Counted from the stretch's first letter, positions 26,910 through 36,445 are shown. The stretch: 43,680 nucleotides of DNA from an uncultured Armatimonadota bacterium (GCA_937875395.1 CALNCU010000229.1:1-43680), one strand, 5' to 3'. The notes: generated by a model from the sequence alone, not told the origin. Numbers and translations: made by a program.

Positions 26910-27572
26910 GTGGAACTTGAGAAAGAAAGAGTTGGAAGCCTGGCAACAGTAAGAAGGCTGCCTGCATATCTTCACCTGCTAAAACAGTTAAACGCAGACG
27001 GGCGTGAGTTTGTATCCAGCACGCATATCGGGCGGGATCTAAAGCTTCAGCCGGATCAGGTGAGAAAGGACATTGCTTCTACCGGAATAGTCGGCAAGCC
27101 CAAATCCGGGTACCACGTTCCGGCCCTTATCCATGCCATAGAGACGTTTCTTAGGTGGGATAACAACACAGATGCCTTTCTTGCAGGCGTAGGAAACCTG
27201 GGGAGCGCGCTCCTTGGTTACAAAGGATTTGAAGATTACGGGCTAAGTATTGTATCCGCCTTTGATTCCAGCCCCGCAAAGGTTGGCAAAGTTATTCACG
27301 GCCGGCAGATTCTGCATATGAGCAAACTCCGCAATTTGGCAGAGCGGATGCACATTCACCTGGGGATTATAGCCGTTCCCGCAGAGAGCGCGCAGGAGGT
27401 GGCAGATGCAATGGCCTCCGCCGGAATTGCGGCAATCTGGAACTTCTCCCCGGCAGGCCTTAACCTGCCGGAAAATGTAATTGTAGAGAATATTGATCTG
27501 GCAAGCAGCCTGGCGGTGCTTTCAAGAAAGCTTGCAATACGCCTCTCCGGCCCCGCCGAAGCCGATTTATAA
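26910..27572 (+). CDS. rex: Redox-sensing transcriptional repressor Rex
   Basis: 220 aa from GTG at 26910, which has AAGGGG eight bases upstream; a GTG three codons earlier sits too close to that site. The N-terminal winged helix (~10-80) contains VSSTHIGRDLKLQPDQVRKDIA, the family signature around the recognition helix. The C-terminal Rossmann domain carries LAGVGNLGSALLGY (GxGxxG NAD(H)-binding) and AAIWNFSPAGLNLPENVIVEN, the typical domain-swap region. NADH releases Rex from DNA. Leading gene of the hydrogenase operon and probably autoregulated through the two operators upstream. Confidence 0.97.
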   Translation: MELEKERVGSLATVRRLPAYLHLLKQLNADGREFVSSTHIGRDLKLQPDQVRKDIASTGIVGKPKSGYHVPALIHAIETFLRWDNNTDAFLAGVGNLGSALLGYKGFEDYGLSIVSAFDSSPAKVGKVIHGRQILHMSKLRNLAERMHIHLGIIAVPAESAQEVADAMASAGIAAIWNFSPAGLNLPENVIVENIDLASSLAVLSRKLAIRLSGPAEADL

Positions 27573-27611
27573 TCCATTTTGAAAAAGCAACAAGAGCGTT
27601 TGGAGATTGAA

Positions 27612-28121
27612 ATGCCACAGACACTAAAAAAGACCACGCAGAGACTTAGGCAATTTGAAAAAGTATGCGAGATTCTGGACAGATACCAGCATGATCCCAT
27701 GAAGCTTATACCCATACTGCAGGCCGTGCAGGATGAATACCGTTACCTGCCGGAAGAGGTGCTCGCCTACATTGCAACCTCACTGGGCCTCTCCCCTGCA
27801 AGGGTCTACGGGGTGGCAACCTTCTATGCTCATTTTGCGTTAGAACCCAAAGGCAAATACATAATCCGCCTCTGCGATGGTACGGCCTGCCACGTAAAAA
27901 AATCCATCCCCGTGCTGGATGCGCTTAGGGAGAGGCTGGGCCTTTCTGAAGAGAAGCCCACCACGCCGGATATGCTCTTTACCGTTGAAACAGTCTCCTG
28001 CCTGGGCGCATGCGGGCTTGCCCCGGTAATGGTGATAAACGATGAAGTCCACGGGCAGATGACTCCAGAGAAGGCGGTAGCCTATATAGATGAAATTATT
28101 GCGTGCGAGGAGAAGAAATGA
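27612..28121 (+). CDS. hydC: Hydrogenase subunit HydC (NuoE-like, [2Fe-2S])
   Basis: 169 aa from ATG at 27612, with GGAG seven bases upstream; a TTG eleven codons earlier has no site. N-terminal helical region, then the thioredoxin-like fold of NuoE with the four cluster cysteines in CDGTACH and CLGACGLAP. GVATFYAHF is also family-typical. In the trimeric NAD-dependent [FeFe]-hydrogenases this subunit carries a [2Fe-2S] cluster next to HydB. Its TGA overlaps the hydB ATG (ATGA), so translation is coupled. Soluble, cytoplasmic. Confidence 0.95.
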   Translation: MPQTLKKTTQRLRQFEKVCEILDRYQHDPMKLIPILQAVQDEYRYLPEEVLAYIATSLGLSPARVYGVATFYAHFALEPKGKYIIRLCDGTACHVKKSIPVLDALRERLGLSEEKPTTPDMLFTVETVSCLGACGLAPVMVINDEVHGQMTPEKAVAYIDEIIACEEKK

Positions 28122-30013
28122 GCACAGCCGCGCTGAATTTAAAAAAGATTACAGAAGAGTACGCCTGTGATGCAGAACGTCTTAAAAGACGGGTAATAAT
28201 CTGCGCCGGAACGGGGTGTGTATCTAACGGCGCCTTAAAGGTATTTGATGCCTTTGCGGCAGAGATGGCCGCCGCCGGGCTAAATTTTATCCCTGAGCTT
28301 AAACCGGAATCCGGCTCTGGCACATACGTTTCAAAGAGCGGATGCCAGGGCTTCTGCCAGATGGGCCCGCTTGTAACCATAGAGCCGGAGGGCATCCTGT
28401 ACACAAAGGTAAAGCCCCGGGATGTGCCAGAGATAGTGAAGACCACGCTTGTAGAAGGCGGCATTGTAGACAGGCTGCTCTACCAGGACCTTGTTGACGG
28501 ACGGCACTGCCACGGCACGCAGGATATACCCTTTTATACCCGTCAGGCCAGAACGGTTCTTAAATCCTGCGGCATTATAAACCCGGAAGACATTAGGGAG
28601 TACATTGCAGGGGGCGGCTACGAGGCCGCCATGAGAGCCTACAAGGAGATGACTCCGCAGTCCGTCTGCGAAGAGATAATGCACTCCGGCTTAAGAGGCA
28701 GGGGCGGCGGCGGATTCCCCGCCGGCAGAAAGTGGGATATTACCCGCAAAGAGCCCGGCCCCAAAAAATACGTCATCTGCAACGGCGATGAAGGCGACCC
28801 CGGCGCATTTATGGATAGAAGCGTTATGGAGGGCAACCCCCATAGCGTTCTTGAAGGCATAATGATAGCTGCCCGCGCAATAGGCGCGGATGAGGCTTAC
28901 GTATACGTAAGGGCGGAATACCCGCTTGCCGTGCAAAGAGTGCGCAAGGCCGTGCAAGATGCCCAGTCGCTGGGAATCCTGGGTGAAAACATCTTTGGCA
29001 CGGGGCAAAGCCTCACCTGCCACGTTATGGAGGGCGCGGGCGCCTTTGTTTGCGGAGAAGAGACTGCGCTTATAGCCTCTATGGAAGGCAAGCGCGGGAT
29101 GCCTCTCCCCAAGCCGCCCTTCCCGGCGCAGAGCGGGTTTTGCGGAAAGCCCACCGTTATAAACAACGTAGAGACGCTTGCATCCATCCCAATAATAATG
29201 CAGATGGGCGCGGCAGCCTTTAGAAAGCTGGGGACGGAGGCCTCCCCCGGCACAAAGACCTTTGCCCTTACCGGCCATGTGGCCAACACGGGGCTTATAG
29301 AGGTGCCGTTTGGAACAACGCTCCGGGAAATTGTAAACAACATAGGCGGCGGCGTAACGGATGATAATGGCAACCTTACGGGCGGCGGATTCAAGGCTGT
29401 GCAGATAGGCGGGCCGTCCGGCGGATGCCTTACGGAAGAGAACCTTGACCTGCCGCTGGATTTTGATTCCCTTAAAAGCGTAGGCGCCATGGTGGGTTCC
29501 GGCGGTCTTGTAGTTATGAACAAAGAGACCTGCATGGTAAAGATTGCACGCTTCTTTATGCAGTTTACGCAGAACGAATCCTGCGGAAAGTGCGTCCTTT
29601 GCCGGGAGGGCACAAAGCAAATGCTCTCCCTTTTAGACGATATAATAGAAGGCCGCGGCACAGAAGAGACGCTTGATCTTCTGGATAGAGTGGCGCGCGC
29701 AGTGCAAAAAGGCTCGCTCTGCGGACTGGGAAAGACTGCGCCCAACCCCATCCTTTCTACCATGAGGCAGTTCAGGGCGGAGTACGAGGCCCACGTGTAT
29801 CAGAAGAGGTGTCCGTCGGGGCAGTGCAAGGCCCTCCTTACGCCGGAGATAATTGCGGAAAAGTGCAAAGGATGCACGGCATGCGCCAGAAAGTGCCCCG
29901 TGGGCGCAATAACCGGCGCAGTTAAAGAGCCGCACAAGATAGACCCTGATAAGTGCATAAAATGCGGAGTCTGCAAAGAGACCTGCAAGTTTAATGCAGT
30001 AACTGGAGTGTAG
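28118..30013 (+). CDS. hydB: Hydrogenase subunit HydB (NuoF-like, FMN/NADH/Fe-S)
   Basis: 631 aa from ATG at 28118 (GGAGAAG upstream, overlapping hydC). An N-terminal thioredoxin-like [2Fe-2S] domain has CAGTGC and CQGFC cysteines. The NuoF core has GLRGRGGGGFPAGRKW (NADH/FMN), CNGDEGDPGAFMDR and the GAGAFVCGEETAL segment. SCGKCVLCREGT gives the [4Fe-4S] site. The C-terminus adds a 2x[4Fe-4S] ferredoxin domain (CKGCTACARKCPVGA and CIKCGVCKETCKFNA). This is the layout of HydB in Thermotoga-type electron-bifurcating hydrogenases, where the flavin site splits electrons between NAD and ferredoxin. Two bases separate it from hydA. Confidence 0.96.
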   Translation: MSTAALNLKKITEEYACDAERLKRRVIICAGTGCVSNGALKVFDAFAAEMAAAGLNFIPELKPESGSGTYVSKSGCQGFCQMGPLVTIEPEGILYTKVKPRDVPEIVKTTLVEGGIVDRLLYQDLVDGRHCHGTQDIPFYTRQARTVLKSCGIINPEDIREYIAGGGYEAAMRAYKEMTPQSVCEEIMHSGLRGRGGGGFPAGRKWDITRKEPGPKKYVICNGDEGDPGAFMDRSVMEGNPHSVLEGIMIAARAIGADEAYVYVRAEYPLAVQRVRKAVQDAQSLGILGENIFGTGQSLTCHVMEGAGAFVCGEETALIASMEGKRGMPLPKPPFPAQSGFCGKPTVINNVETLASIPIIMQMGAAAFRKLGTEASPGTKTFALTGHVANTGLIEVPFGTTLREIVNNIGGGVTDDNGNLTGGGFKAVQIGGPSGGCLTEENLDLPLDFDSLKSVGAMVGSGGLVVMNKETCMVKIARFFMQFTQNESCGKCVLCREGTKQMLSLLDDIIEGRGTEETLDLLDRVARAVQKGSLCGLGKTAPNPILSTMRQFRAEYEAHVYQKRCPSGQCKALLTPEIIAEKCKGCTACARKCPVGAITGAVKEPHKIDPDKCIKCGVCKETCKFNAVTGV

Positions 30014-30015
30014 AT

Positions 30016-32043
30016 ATGACAAAAACAGATTTCCTAACTGTTGACGGAAGAGACGTACCCATAGAAGGCGAACGGAACCTGCTTGAAGTAATCCGCAAGG
30101 CCGGGATAGATATCCCCACCTTCTGCTACCACTCCGATCTGTCCGTGTACGGCGCGTGCAGGCTCTGTCTGGTAGATGTAGAGGGCCGGGGGATAGTTGC
30201 CTCCTGCTCCACCATCCCTGCGCCGGGCATGGTGGTTAAAACCAAAACAGAAGAGATACGTGAGATAAGAAAGATCTCCGTGGAACTGCTTCTGGCAAAC
30301 CATGACCAAAGCTGTCCCACCTGCCCAAAGAGCGCATCCTGCCAGCTTCAGGACCTGGCAAGAAGGCTTGGCATAGAGAAGGTGCGGTTCAAATCTACCC
30401 ACAAGCCCAAAGAGGTAGACAGAACCTCTCCGTCAATTGTGCATGATCCCAACAAGTGCGCGCTATGCGGAGACTGCGTGCGCGCCTGCCATGAAATCCA
30501 GGGCATAGGCGCCATAGATTTTGCAGGGAGAGGCTCCGGGAGCGCAGTGGTTCCGGCGTTCGGCAAGAACCTGAACCAGGTGGAATGCGTATACTGCGGG
30601 CTCTGCTCCAGCGTTTGCCCAACCGGGGCGCTCACTCCCAAATCAGAGGTAGACGATGTCTGGAAGGCGCTGGACAACCCTAAAAAGAAGGTTGTAGCCC
30701 AGATTGCCCCTGCAGTACGGGTGGCGCTTGGAGAACACTTTGGCATGGAGCCGGGCACCATCACCACCGGGCAGATAGCGGCGGCCCTGAAAATAATGGG
30801 CTTCAACCAGGTATATGATACATCCTTTGCCGCAGACCTTACGGTAATTGAAGAGGCCACGGAGTTCCTGCAAAGAAAGACAAAGGGAGAAAAGCTTCCG
30901 CAGTTTACAAGCTGCTGCCCAAGCTGGGTTAAGTTTGCAGAACAGTACTACCCGGAGCTTCTGCAGAACATCTCTTCCTGCCGCAGCCCGCAGCAGATGT
31001 TCGGCTCGCTGGCAAAGGACATGCTGCCGGAAAAATTGGAAGTGGATGTGCGTGACCTGGTTATAGTCTCCATCATGCCCTGCACAGCCAAAAAGTTTGA
31101 GGCAAAGCAGGCCAAATTCCAGGCAAACGGAATACCGGATGTAGACCACGTTATCACCACGCAGGAACTGGGCCGCATGATAGAAGAGAGCGGGCTCAGT
31201 TTTAAGCAGCTTGAGCCGGAATCCCTGGATATGCCCTTTGGGTTCAAAACCGGGGCGGGCGTAATCTTTGGGGCATCCGGCGGCGTTACAGAGGCCGTCC
31301 TCCGCTACGCGGTAGAAAAGATAGGCGGCAAGAAGCTGGATTCCGTAGAATTTAAGGCCGTCCGCGGCGAAGCGGGCGTGCGGGAAGCCACCGTTTCCGT
31401 GGCGGGAGTAGATGTAAGGCTGGCTGTGGTACACGGTCTTGCCAACGCCCGGCGGGTGGCAGAGCAGGTTAAGGCCAAAGAATGCACGTACGATCTTATA
31501 GAGGTTATGACCTGTCCCGGCGGCTGCATAGGCGGCGCCGGACAGCCCATTGCCCGTGACAGAGCGGATGCAAAGCGTCTTAGAGCAAAGGGCCTCTACG
31601 CAACAGATAAGATGCTGGAATTCCACAAGTCTCAAGAGAACCACATGGTGGCGGAATGCTACGCAAAGCACCTGGGCAATGTAGGCGGAGAGAAGGCCCA
31701 CCACCTGCTGCACACAGGTTACCGCAGCCGGAAGCGAATACGGGAGACGGAGCTAGACCTGCTGAACGGCGCAAACGCAAAGAAGTTGAAGGTAGATGTC
31801 TGCGTGGGCACAAGCTGCATGGTGCGCGGTTCCCAGCAACTTCTGCACCAGCTCATAAGATACCTTGAAGAGCACGGCCTGCAGAATGACATAGACATAA
31901 AGGCAACCTTCTGTTTTGAGCGGTGCGGCAGGGGCCCCACAATCTCCGTAGGGGATACGGTAATAGAGAAATGCACTTTTGAGAAAGCCTGCAAGGCTCT
32001 TGATAAAGAACTTGAAAAGATGAAAATTTCCCAGCAGGCTTAG
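30016..32043 (+). CDS. hydA: [FeFe]-hydrogenase catalytic subunit HydA, group A3-like
   Basis: 675 aa. An N-terminal [2Fe-2S] plant-type domain (FCYHSD...YGACRLC), a His-Cys type site (HDQSCPTC...SCQLQ), and a 2x[4Fe-4S] domain (CALCGDCVRAC and CVYCGLCSSVCPTGA) lead to the H-cluster domain. L1 is TSCCPSW with proton-transfer C300 and ligand C301. L2 is MPCTAKKFE with C356. L3 is EVMTCPGGCIGGAGQP with C500 and C504. The C-terminus adds a second thioredoxin-like [2Fe-2S] domain (CVGTSCM...CFERCG). All catalytic cysteines are present. Together with HydB and HydC it should evolve H2 from NADH and reduced ferredoxin. GGAG lies upstream of the ATG. A hairpin overlaps the stop codon and a terminator-like structure follows. 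Confidence 0.97.
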   Translation: MTKTDFLTVDGRDVPIEGERNLLEVIRKAGIDIPTFCYHSDLSVYGACRLCLVDVEGRGIVASCSTIPAPGMVVKTKTEEIREIRKISVELLLANHDQSCPTCPKSASCQLQDLARRLGIEKVRFKSTHKPKEVDRTSPSIVHDPNKCALCGDCVRACHEIQGIGAIDFAGRGSGSAVVPAFGKNLNQVECVYCGLCSSVCPTGALTPKSEVDDVWKALDNPKKKVVAQIAPAVRVALGEHFGMEPGTITTGQIAAALKIMGFNQVYDTSFAADLTVIEEATEFLQRKTKGEKLPQFTSCCPSWVKFAEQYYPELLQNISSCRSPQQMFGSLAKDMLPEKLEVDVRDLVIVSIMPCTAKKFEAKQAKFQANGIPDVDHVITTQELGRMIEESGLSFKQLEPESLDMPFGFKTGAGVIFGASGGVTEAVLRYAVEKIGGKKLDSVEFKAVRGEAGVREATVSVAGVDVRLAVVHGLANARRVAEQVKAKECTYDLIEVMTCPGGCIGGAGQPIARDRADAKRLRAKGLYATDKMLEFHKSQENHMVAECYAKHLGNVGGEKAHHLLHTGYRSRKRIRETELDLLNGANAKKLKVDVCVGTSCMVRGSQQLLHQLIRYLEEHGLQNDIDIKATFCFERCGRGPTISVGDTVIEKCTFEKACKALDKELEKMKISQQA

Positions 32044-32097
32044 GATAGGCTGATTACCTATCCGGTGTCTGCATTTAGCGCATAACCAACCTCCTTA

Positions 32098-32134
32098 GCC
32101 CCCTTCTAGCCGACACTGGGAGGGGGAATTTTTT
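32098..32134 (+). terminator. Terminator-like hairpin after hydA
   Basis: CCCCCTTC (32099-32106) pairs with GGGAGGGGG (32118-32126), one G-T pair included. After AA come six T (32129-32134). It lies 55 bases after hydA and probably ends or attenuates the rex-hydCBA transcript before the sensory gene. A separate smaller hairpin, GGATAGG/CCTATCC (32043-32063), overlaps the hydA stop. Confidence 0.65.
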
Positions 32135-32217
32135 GAAGAGAGGCGTGCAGAAGCTCTTGCGTAACATGCGGCTCTGCATCATAATATACCTGATGATAAC
32201 GCCGCGAGGTGGATTTT

Positions 32218-34005
32218 ATGATAAACGAACCCAGAACAGGACAGGTGGTCTACACCAACAAGGCGCACTGCCGGGACTGCTACCGGTGCCTTAGGGTTTG
32301 TCCCGTAAAGGCAATAAAAATGGAGAACGGCCAGGCATACGTTATGCCGGAGAGATGCATCTCCTGCGGCACATGCATAAGGGAGTGCCCGCAAGGCGCA
32401 AAAACCTTTCGTAACGATGTAGAATACGCCGCTGCAATTATGGCATCCGGGGAAGCGGCGGCAGCCTCCGTGGCGCCATCCTTCGCCGCCGTGTATACAG
32501 AGGCAGAGCAGAAACGCCTGGCATCTGCGCTTAGGCAGCTGGGGTTTTCTTATGTGGGAGAGACCGCCATAGGCGCCTACCACGTGGCGCATGAGACTGC
32601 AAGAGTTGTTGCCGCAGATAAACGCCGTGCGCATATATGCACCGCCTGCCCCGCCGTGGTGCGTTACATAGAGTGCTACCAGCCGGACAAGGCGGAGATG
32701 CTTGTGCCCGTGGTTTCGCCCATGATTGCACATGCCGCGCACATAAAGAAGAGCCTGGGAGATGCGGCAAAGGTAATCTTTATAGGGCCGTGCGTGGCAA
32801 AAAAATCAGAGGCCCAGCGTGCAGAAAACCTGGGGATTGTAGATTGCGTGCTCACCTTCCAGGAGCTGGCCGAATGGTTTGAGAGGGAAGGGATAAAGCT
32901 TCTGGCCTGCGAAGAGAGCCGTTTTGATGAAACCCCGGAAGGGGATTCCAGGTACTTCCCCATCCCCGGCGGAAGCATGAAGGCCTCCTCCCTGGATACA
33001 GACCTCCTCTCAGAGGATATTGTCTCCGTGAGCGGGTTTGCAGAGGTACGGGAAGCCATACTGGGCACAGGGGGAGAAGATTCTCCGCAGGTAATAGAGC
33101 CGCTCTTCTGCGCGCAGGGCTGCATAAACGGCCCGGCAATACACATGGAGCGCGGCGCATACCAGAGGCGAAGAGACATAATAGAATACGCATCAAAGAA
33201 CAAAGGCTCAAAACCGGAAGATCGAATCTTCCCGGAGCTTAGAACCCGGTTTGCCCCCGCAGTTATAGATGCCAAAGACATATCTGAAGAACAGATACGG
33301 GAATTGCTTGAGCAGACGGGAAAGGCCTCTCCGGAAAATCAGCTCAACTGCGGGGCGTGCGGCTATCCATCCTGCCGGGAGAAAGCAATTGCAGTTATAC
33401 GCGGCATGGCAGAGCTTGAAATGTGCATCCCATACATGAAACGCCTTGCAGAGCAGCGCACAGACCGTATAATAGAGACCAGCCCAAACGGCATAGTAAT
33501 CCTGGACGATCAGCTAAGAATAATAAGCATGAACCCGGCCTTCCGTAACTTCTTCATGTGCTCAGAGGCCATCTGCGGAAAGCCCGTATCCTACCTTATG
33601 GACCCGGACCCGTTTGAGCGGCTTGCAAGCGGCAAGGATGAATCTGTAGAGATGGTAGTAACCCACGGAAACTACAACCTTGTCTGCCACCAGATAATCT
33701 ATGCCCTAAGGGAAGACAAGCAGTACGTAGGAATATTTGTCAACATAACAAAGAACAAGTCGCACAAAGACAAGCTGGATAGGCTAAGAGGCCAGACGGT
33801 TCTGCAGGCCCGGGAGCTTCTGGATCACCAGATAAACATGGCGCAAACCATTGCAAAGTACCTGGGAGAGAGCACAGCGCAAAGCGAGGCGCTTTTAGAG
33901 AAGCTAATGTTCTTTGCAAGCGATGAATCAGGAGATAAGGACGATTCCAACAAGGATGCCCGTTACAACAGGGAATGGATAAAAGATATATACACGTCGA
34001 AATAG
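32218..34005 (+). CDS. Sensory [FeFe]-hydrogenase-like protein with PAS domain (HydS/HfsB type)
   Basis: 595 aa from ATG at 32218 (GAGGTGG just upstream; a GTG three codons earlier lacks a site). N-terminal 2x[4Fe-4S] ferredoxin (CRDCYRCLRVC, CISCGTCIREC). The H-cluster domain keeps all four cluster ligands: C144 in CTACP, C192 in GPCVAKK, C298 and C302 in FCAQGC. The proton-transfer cysteine of catalytic enzymes (TSCCP) is Ala here. A further [4Fe-4S] motif (NCGACGYPSCREKA, from C378) and a PAS domain (~415-520) follow, then a helical tail. This is the build of group C sensory hydrogenases, thought to sense H2 rather than turn it over quickly. Its end overlaps the phosphatase gene by 31 bases. 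Confidence 0.9.
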   Translation: MINEPRTGQVVYTNKAHCRDCYRCLRVCPVKAIKMENGQAYVMPERCISCGTCIRECPQGAKTFRNDVEYAAAIMASGEAAAASVAPSFAAVYTEAEQKRLASALRQLGFSYVGETAIGAYHVAHETARVVAADKRRAHICTACPAVVRYIECYQPDKAEMLVPVVSPMIAHAAHIKKSLGDAAKVIFIGPCVAKKSEAQRAENLGIVDCVLTFQELAEWFEREGIKLLACEESRFDETPEGDSRYFPIPGGSMKASSLDTDLLSEDIVSVSGFAEVREAILGTGGEDSPQVIEPLFCAQGCINGPAIHMERGAYQRRRDIIEYASKNKGSKPEDRIFPELRTRFAPAVIDAKDISEEQIRELLEQTGKASPENQLNCGACGYPSCREKAIAVIRGMAELEMCIPYMKRLAEQRTDRIIETSPNGIVILDDQLRIISMNPAFRNFFMCSEAICGKPVSYLMDPDPFERLASGKDESVEMVVTHGNYNLVCHQIIYALREDKQYVGIFVNITKNKSHKDKLDRLRGQTVLQARELLDHQINMAQTIAKYLGESTAQSEALLEKLMFFASDESGDKDDSNKDARYNREWIKDIYTSK

Positions 34006-35129
34006 AAAAAAGCCAGGCCCCCAAAAGGCCGAACGAACCCTGCGGCGATGTTGTTGCATGGGAGCGCACACCCACATCTACCACGCTTGTGGTAAGCGAC
34101 GGCATAGGCTCCGGGGTAAAGGCCGGCATAGCGGCAGAGATGTGCGTCTCCCGCGTGCTGGAACTTATGCGCCGGGGCATGTCTCAAAGAGAGGCGTTTG
34201 CGGCAGTAGTTCGTACAATGGAGCAGGCCCGCGGCACAGACCTGCCTTACGCCGTATTCACTATAGTCAAAATTCTAAATGATGGAGTGGCCACAGTGCT
34301 CACCTATGAAATGCCTGCGCCCATCCTTGTTACCCCCCGCTGCGCAAACGTGCTGCATGCGCGCAAGATAGCCATGGAGAACGCACTTGTAGCGGAATCC
34401 AACTGCCACCTGGAACCCGGCGAAGGGATAATCATAGTAAGCGACGGCATTACCCAGGCTGGCCTGGGACGCGGACTTGCCGGCGGATGGACTATAGAAG
34501 GCGTAAATAATTTTATAACAGAGCTTATTGCAGAAGGCGTGCGAAAGAAGAGCATCCCCAGCCGCGTGCTAAGGCGCGCCCGCCATGTATGGGGCGGCGC
34601 AAACGGCGACGATTGCACCGTTCTTCTGGCATCCTGCCGGTGGGGCAAAACGGTAAACGTGTTCACCGGCCCGCCCAGAAACAGGCTGAGAGATGCAGCA
34701 TCGGTAAAAAAATTCCTTATGGCGGAAGGCGCAAAAGTGGTCTGCGGCGGAACCACCTCCAGAATAGTGGCGGACTACCTGGGCACAGAGGTTAAGGTAG
34801 AGGCCAACCCAGCCAGCATGCTGGCCCCCGCCCGATATGAAGTAGATGGGATAGACCTTGTTACGGAGGGCGCCGTCACCCTGAACCAGGTCTATAACAT
34901 TCTTGATGAAGACCCAAACTCTTTTGGCGAAGAGAGCGGCGTTACGCAACTGCACGCACTCCTGCGTTCGGCAGATAGAATAAACCTCTTTGTAGGGGGC
35001 GCCGTAAACCCGGCCTCCGGTGACATAAGCTTCAGGCAGCGCGGAATACTCACCCGCCCCGCCATCCTTCCCCTGCTCACCAAAAGGCTTCAGGCAAAAG
35101 GGAAGCTGGTAGTAACAGAGCATTTCTAG
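33975..35129 (+). CDS. SpoIIE/PP2C-type serine phosphatase
   Basis: 384 aa. Residues ~20-220 form a PP2C-like domain of the SpoIIE/RsbU kind: SDGIGSG (first metal Asp), VSDGITQAG (second) and GDDCTVLL (third). Residues ~225-384 form a second domain without a name I can give; it contains VVCGGTTSRIVADYLG and LVTEGAVTLNQVY, both of which recur in proteins of this kind beside sensory hydrogenases (HfsA type in Thermoanaerobacterium-like hfs operons). No sensory or membrane part is present, so control is expected from the overlapping hydrogenase-like partner. The substrate phosphoprotein is unknown. The ATG lies within the preceding gene and has only a weak site, which suggests translational coupling. 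Confidence 0.85.
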   Translation: MDKRYIHVEIEKSQAPKRPNEPCGDVVAWERTPTSTTLVVSDGIGSGVKAGIAAEMCVSRVLELMRRGMSQREAFAAVVRTMEQARGTDLPYAVFTIVKILNDGVATVLTYEMPAPILVTPRCANVLHARKIAMENALVAESNCHLEPGEGIIIVSDGITQAGLGRGLAGGWTIEGVNNFITELIAEGVRKKSIPSRVLRRARHVWGGANGDDCTVLLASCRWGKTVNVFTGPPRNRLRDAASVKKFLMAEGAKVVCGGTTSRIVADYLGTEVKVEANPASMLAPARYEVDGIDLVTEGAVTLNQVYNILDEDPNSFGEESGVTQLHALLRSADRINLFVGGAVNPASGDISFRQRGILTRPAILPLLTKRLQAKGKLVVTEHF

Positions 35130-35196
35130 AACCAGGCCTCATATCTCTGTCGCTGACAGGTCTGGGAGGTGTGCGCAAATCCAAGCTTGCAGAGGA

Positions 35197-36435
35197 TTAG
35201 TCTGTGCTTTTATCCCAGATTGCCTTTGCAAGCGGGAAGGGCATAAGCGCTCTATCTAGTATGCCGTGGGTAAAGGCAAGGGTTATGCCGTAATTGGTCA
35301 TGGGTATGCCCATCTCTCTTGCCGTCTGCTGGCGGAAGAGCATCTCCCGGCGGTTCAGGGTGCAGGCCCCGCAGTGGATTATAAGTCTGTAACTTGATAG
35401 GTCTTTTGGGAACGTGGCGCCGGATGTGAACCCAAAATCAAGCTTGCCGCCCGCCATTTTACTGAGCCGCCGGGGTATCTGCACCGTCCCTATATCGTCC
35501 CCCTGCCGGTGGTGGGTGCATCCTTCAGATATAAGCACCCTGTCCCCATCTTTTAAATCTTTAAGCGCACGCGCACCTTCTACAAAGCCTGCAAGATCTC
35601 CCTTGTAGCGGGCCATAAGGATGGAGAAACTTGTCATAGACACATCTTTGGGGGTGTCTGCATCCACCTTGGAGAAGGCCTGCGAATCTGTAATTACAAG
35701 CCGGGGGTTTTTGCCCAGAGTTGAGAGGGCCAATTTTAGCTGGTCTTCTTTTACAACAAGGGCGCAGGCATTATTATCTAATGCATCCCTGAGGGTCATC
35801 ACCTGGGGGAGGATAAGCCTGCCCTTGGGCGCCGCTTTATCTATGGGCACCACAAGCACCACCACATCTCCGGGGCTTATAAGATCGCCTATAATGGCGG
35901 GTTCGGCAAAGCCTTGAGGCGCGGCGGAGATAAGGGCGTTCTTCAGCTCTTCAATGTTTGTGCCGCTCACCGCAGAGACGGCGGTGAGCGGCAGCCCCTT
36001 CTCTTTTGCCCATTGCTTAAGCAGGGAGATATCCGGGTTTAAGTCTATCTTGTTTGCAACAACAAGAACGGGAATCCCCCGCTCATGCGCCATTTTTATA
36101 AGCCGCCCTTCCCAGGGGCCGGGGGCGCTGCCCGCTTCTGCCACAAGCACGGCCAGATCCGTATTCTCCAGCACGCGGAGGGTTTTTTCTACCCTGAGTT
36201 CGCCAAGGGAGCCGCTATCATCCAGCCCGGCGGTATCCGTTATTACAACAGGCCCAAGGGGAAGGATTTCCATGGCCTTTGCAACCGGGTCTGTGGTTGT
36301 CCCCGGTACTTGGGAGACAATGGATGCCTGCTGTCCCGTAAGCGCATTTATTACGGAGGATTTCCCAGCGTTTCTTAGGCCGAATATGGAGATATGCATC
36401 CTCTCCCCGGACGGGGTCTGGTTAAGGGTACTCAT
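35197..36435 (-). CDS. hydF: [FeFe]-hydrogenase maturation GTPase HydF
   Basis: 412 aa. N-terminal G domain: GLRNAGKSS (19-27), DTAGLDD and ANKIDL, close to the TrmE/Era class. The C-terminal cluster domain has C306-T-H308 followed 47 residues later by C355-GA-C358, the HydF [4Fe-4S] signature CxHx46-53CxxC. HydF is the scaffold on which the 2Fe subcluster is assembled and then handed to HydA. It is transcribed against the hydrogenase operon and starts ten bases after topA, so it is probably expressed with topA. The partner maturases HydE and HydG are not in the window. Confidence 0.97.
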   Translation of the reverse strand: MSTLNQTPSGERMHISIFGLRNAGKSSVINALTGQQASIVSQVPGTTTDPVAKAMEILPLGPVVITDTAGLDDSGSLGELRVEKTLRVLENTDLAVLVAEAGSAPGPWEGRLIKMAHERGIPVLVVANKIDLNPDISLLKQWAKEKGLPLTAVSAVSGTNIEELKNALISAAPQGFAEPAIIGDLISPGDVVVLVVPIDKAAPKGRLILPQVMTLRDALDNNACALVVKEDQLKLALSTLGKNPRLVITDSQAFSKVDADTPKDVSMTSFSILMARYKGDLAGFVEGARALKDLKDGDRVLISEGCTHHRQGDDIGTVQIPRRLSKMAGGKLDFGFTSGATFPKDLSSYRLIIHCGACTLNRREMLFRQQTAREMGIPMTNYGITLAFTHGILDRALMPFPLAKAIWDKSTD

Positions 36436-36445
36436 GGTTTTGGCC

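Noticed and set aside
28691..29620. 309-aa minus-strand frame inside hydB
   Set aside because: Antisense shadow; the plus-strand frame has all the NuoF motifs.
30643..31713. 356-aa minus-strand frame inside hydA
   Set aside because: Antisense shadow of the hydrogenase gene; no domain seen.
32218..34005. A second catalytic hydrogenase
   Set aside because: The proton-transfer Cys is Ala, the ExMxCxGGC motif is altered to FCAQGC, and PAS and phosphatase neighbours point to sensing.
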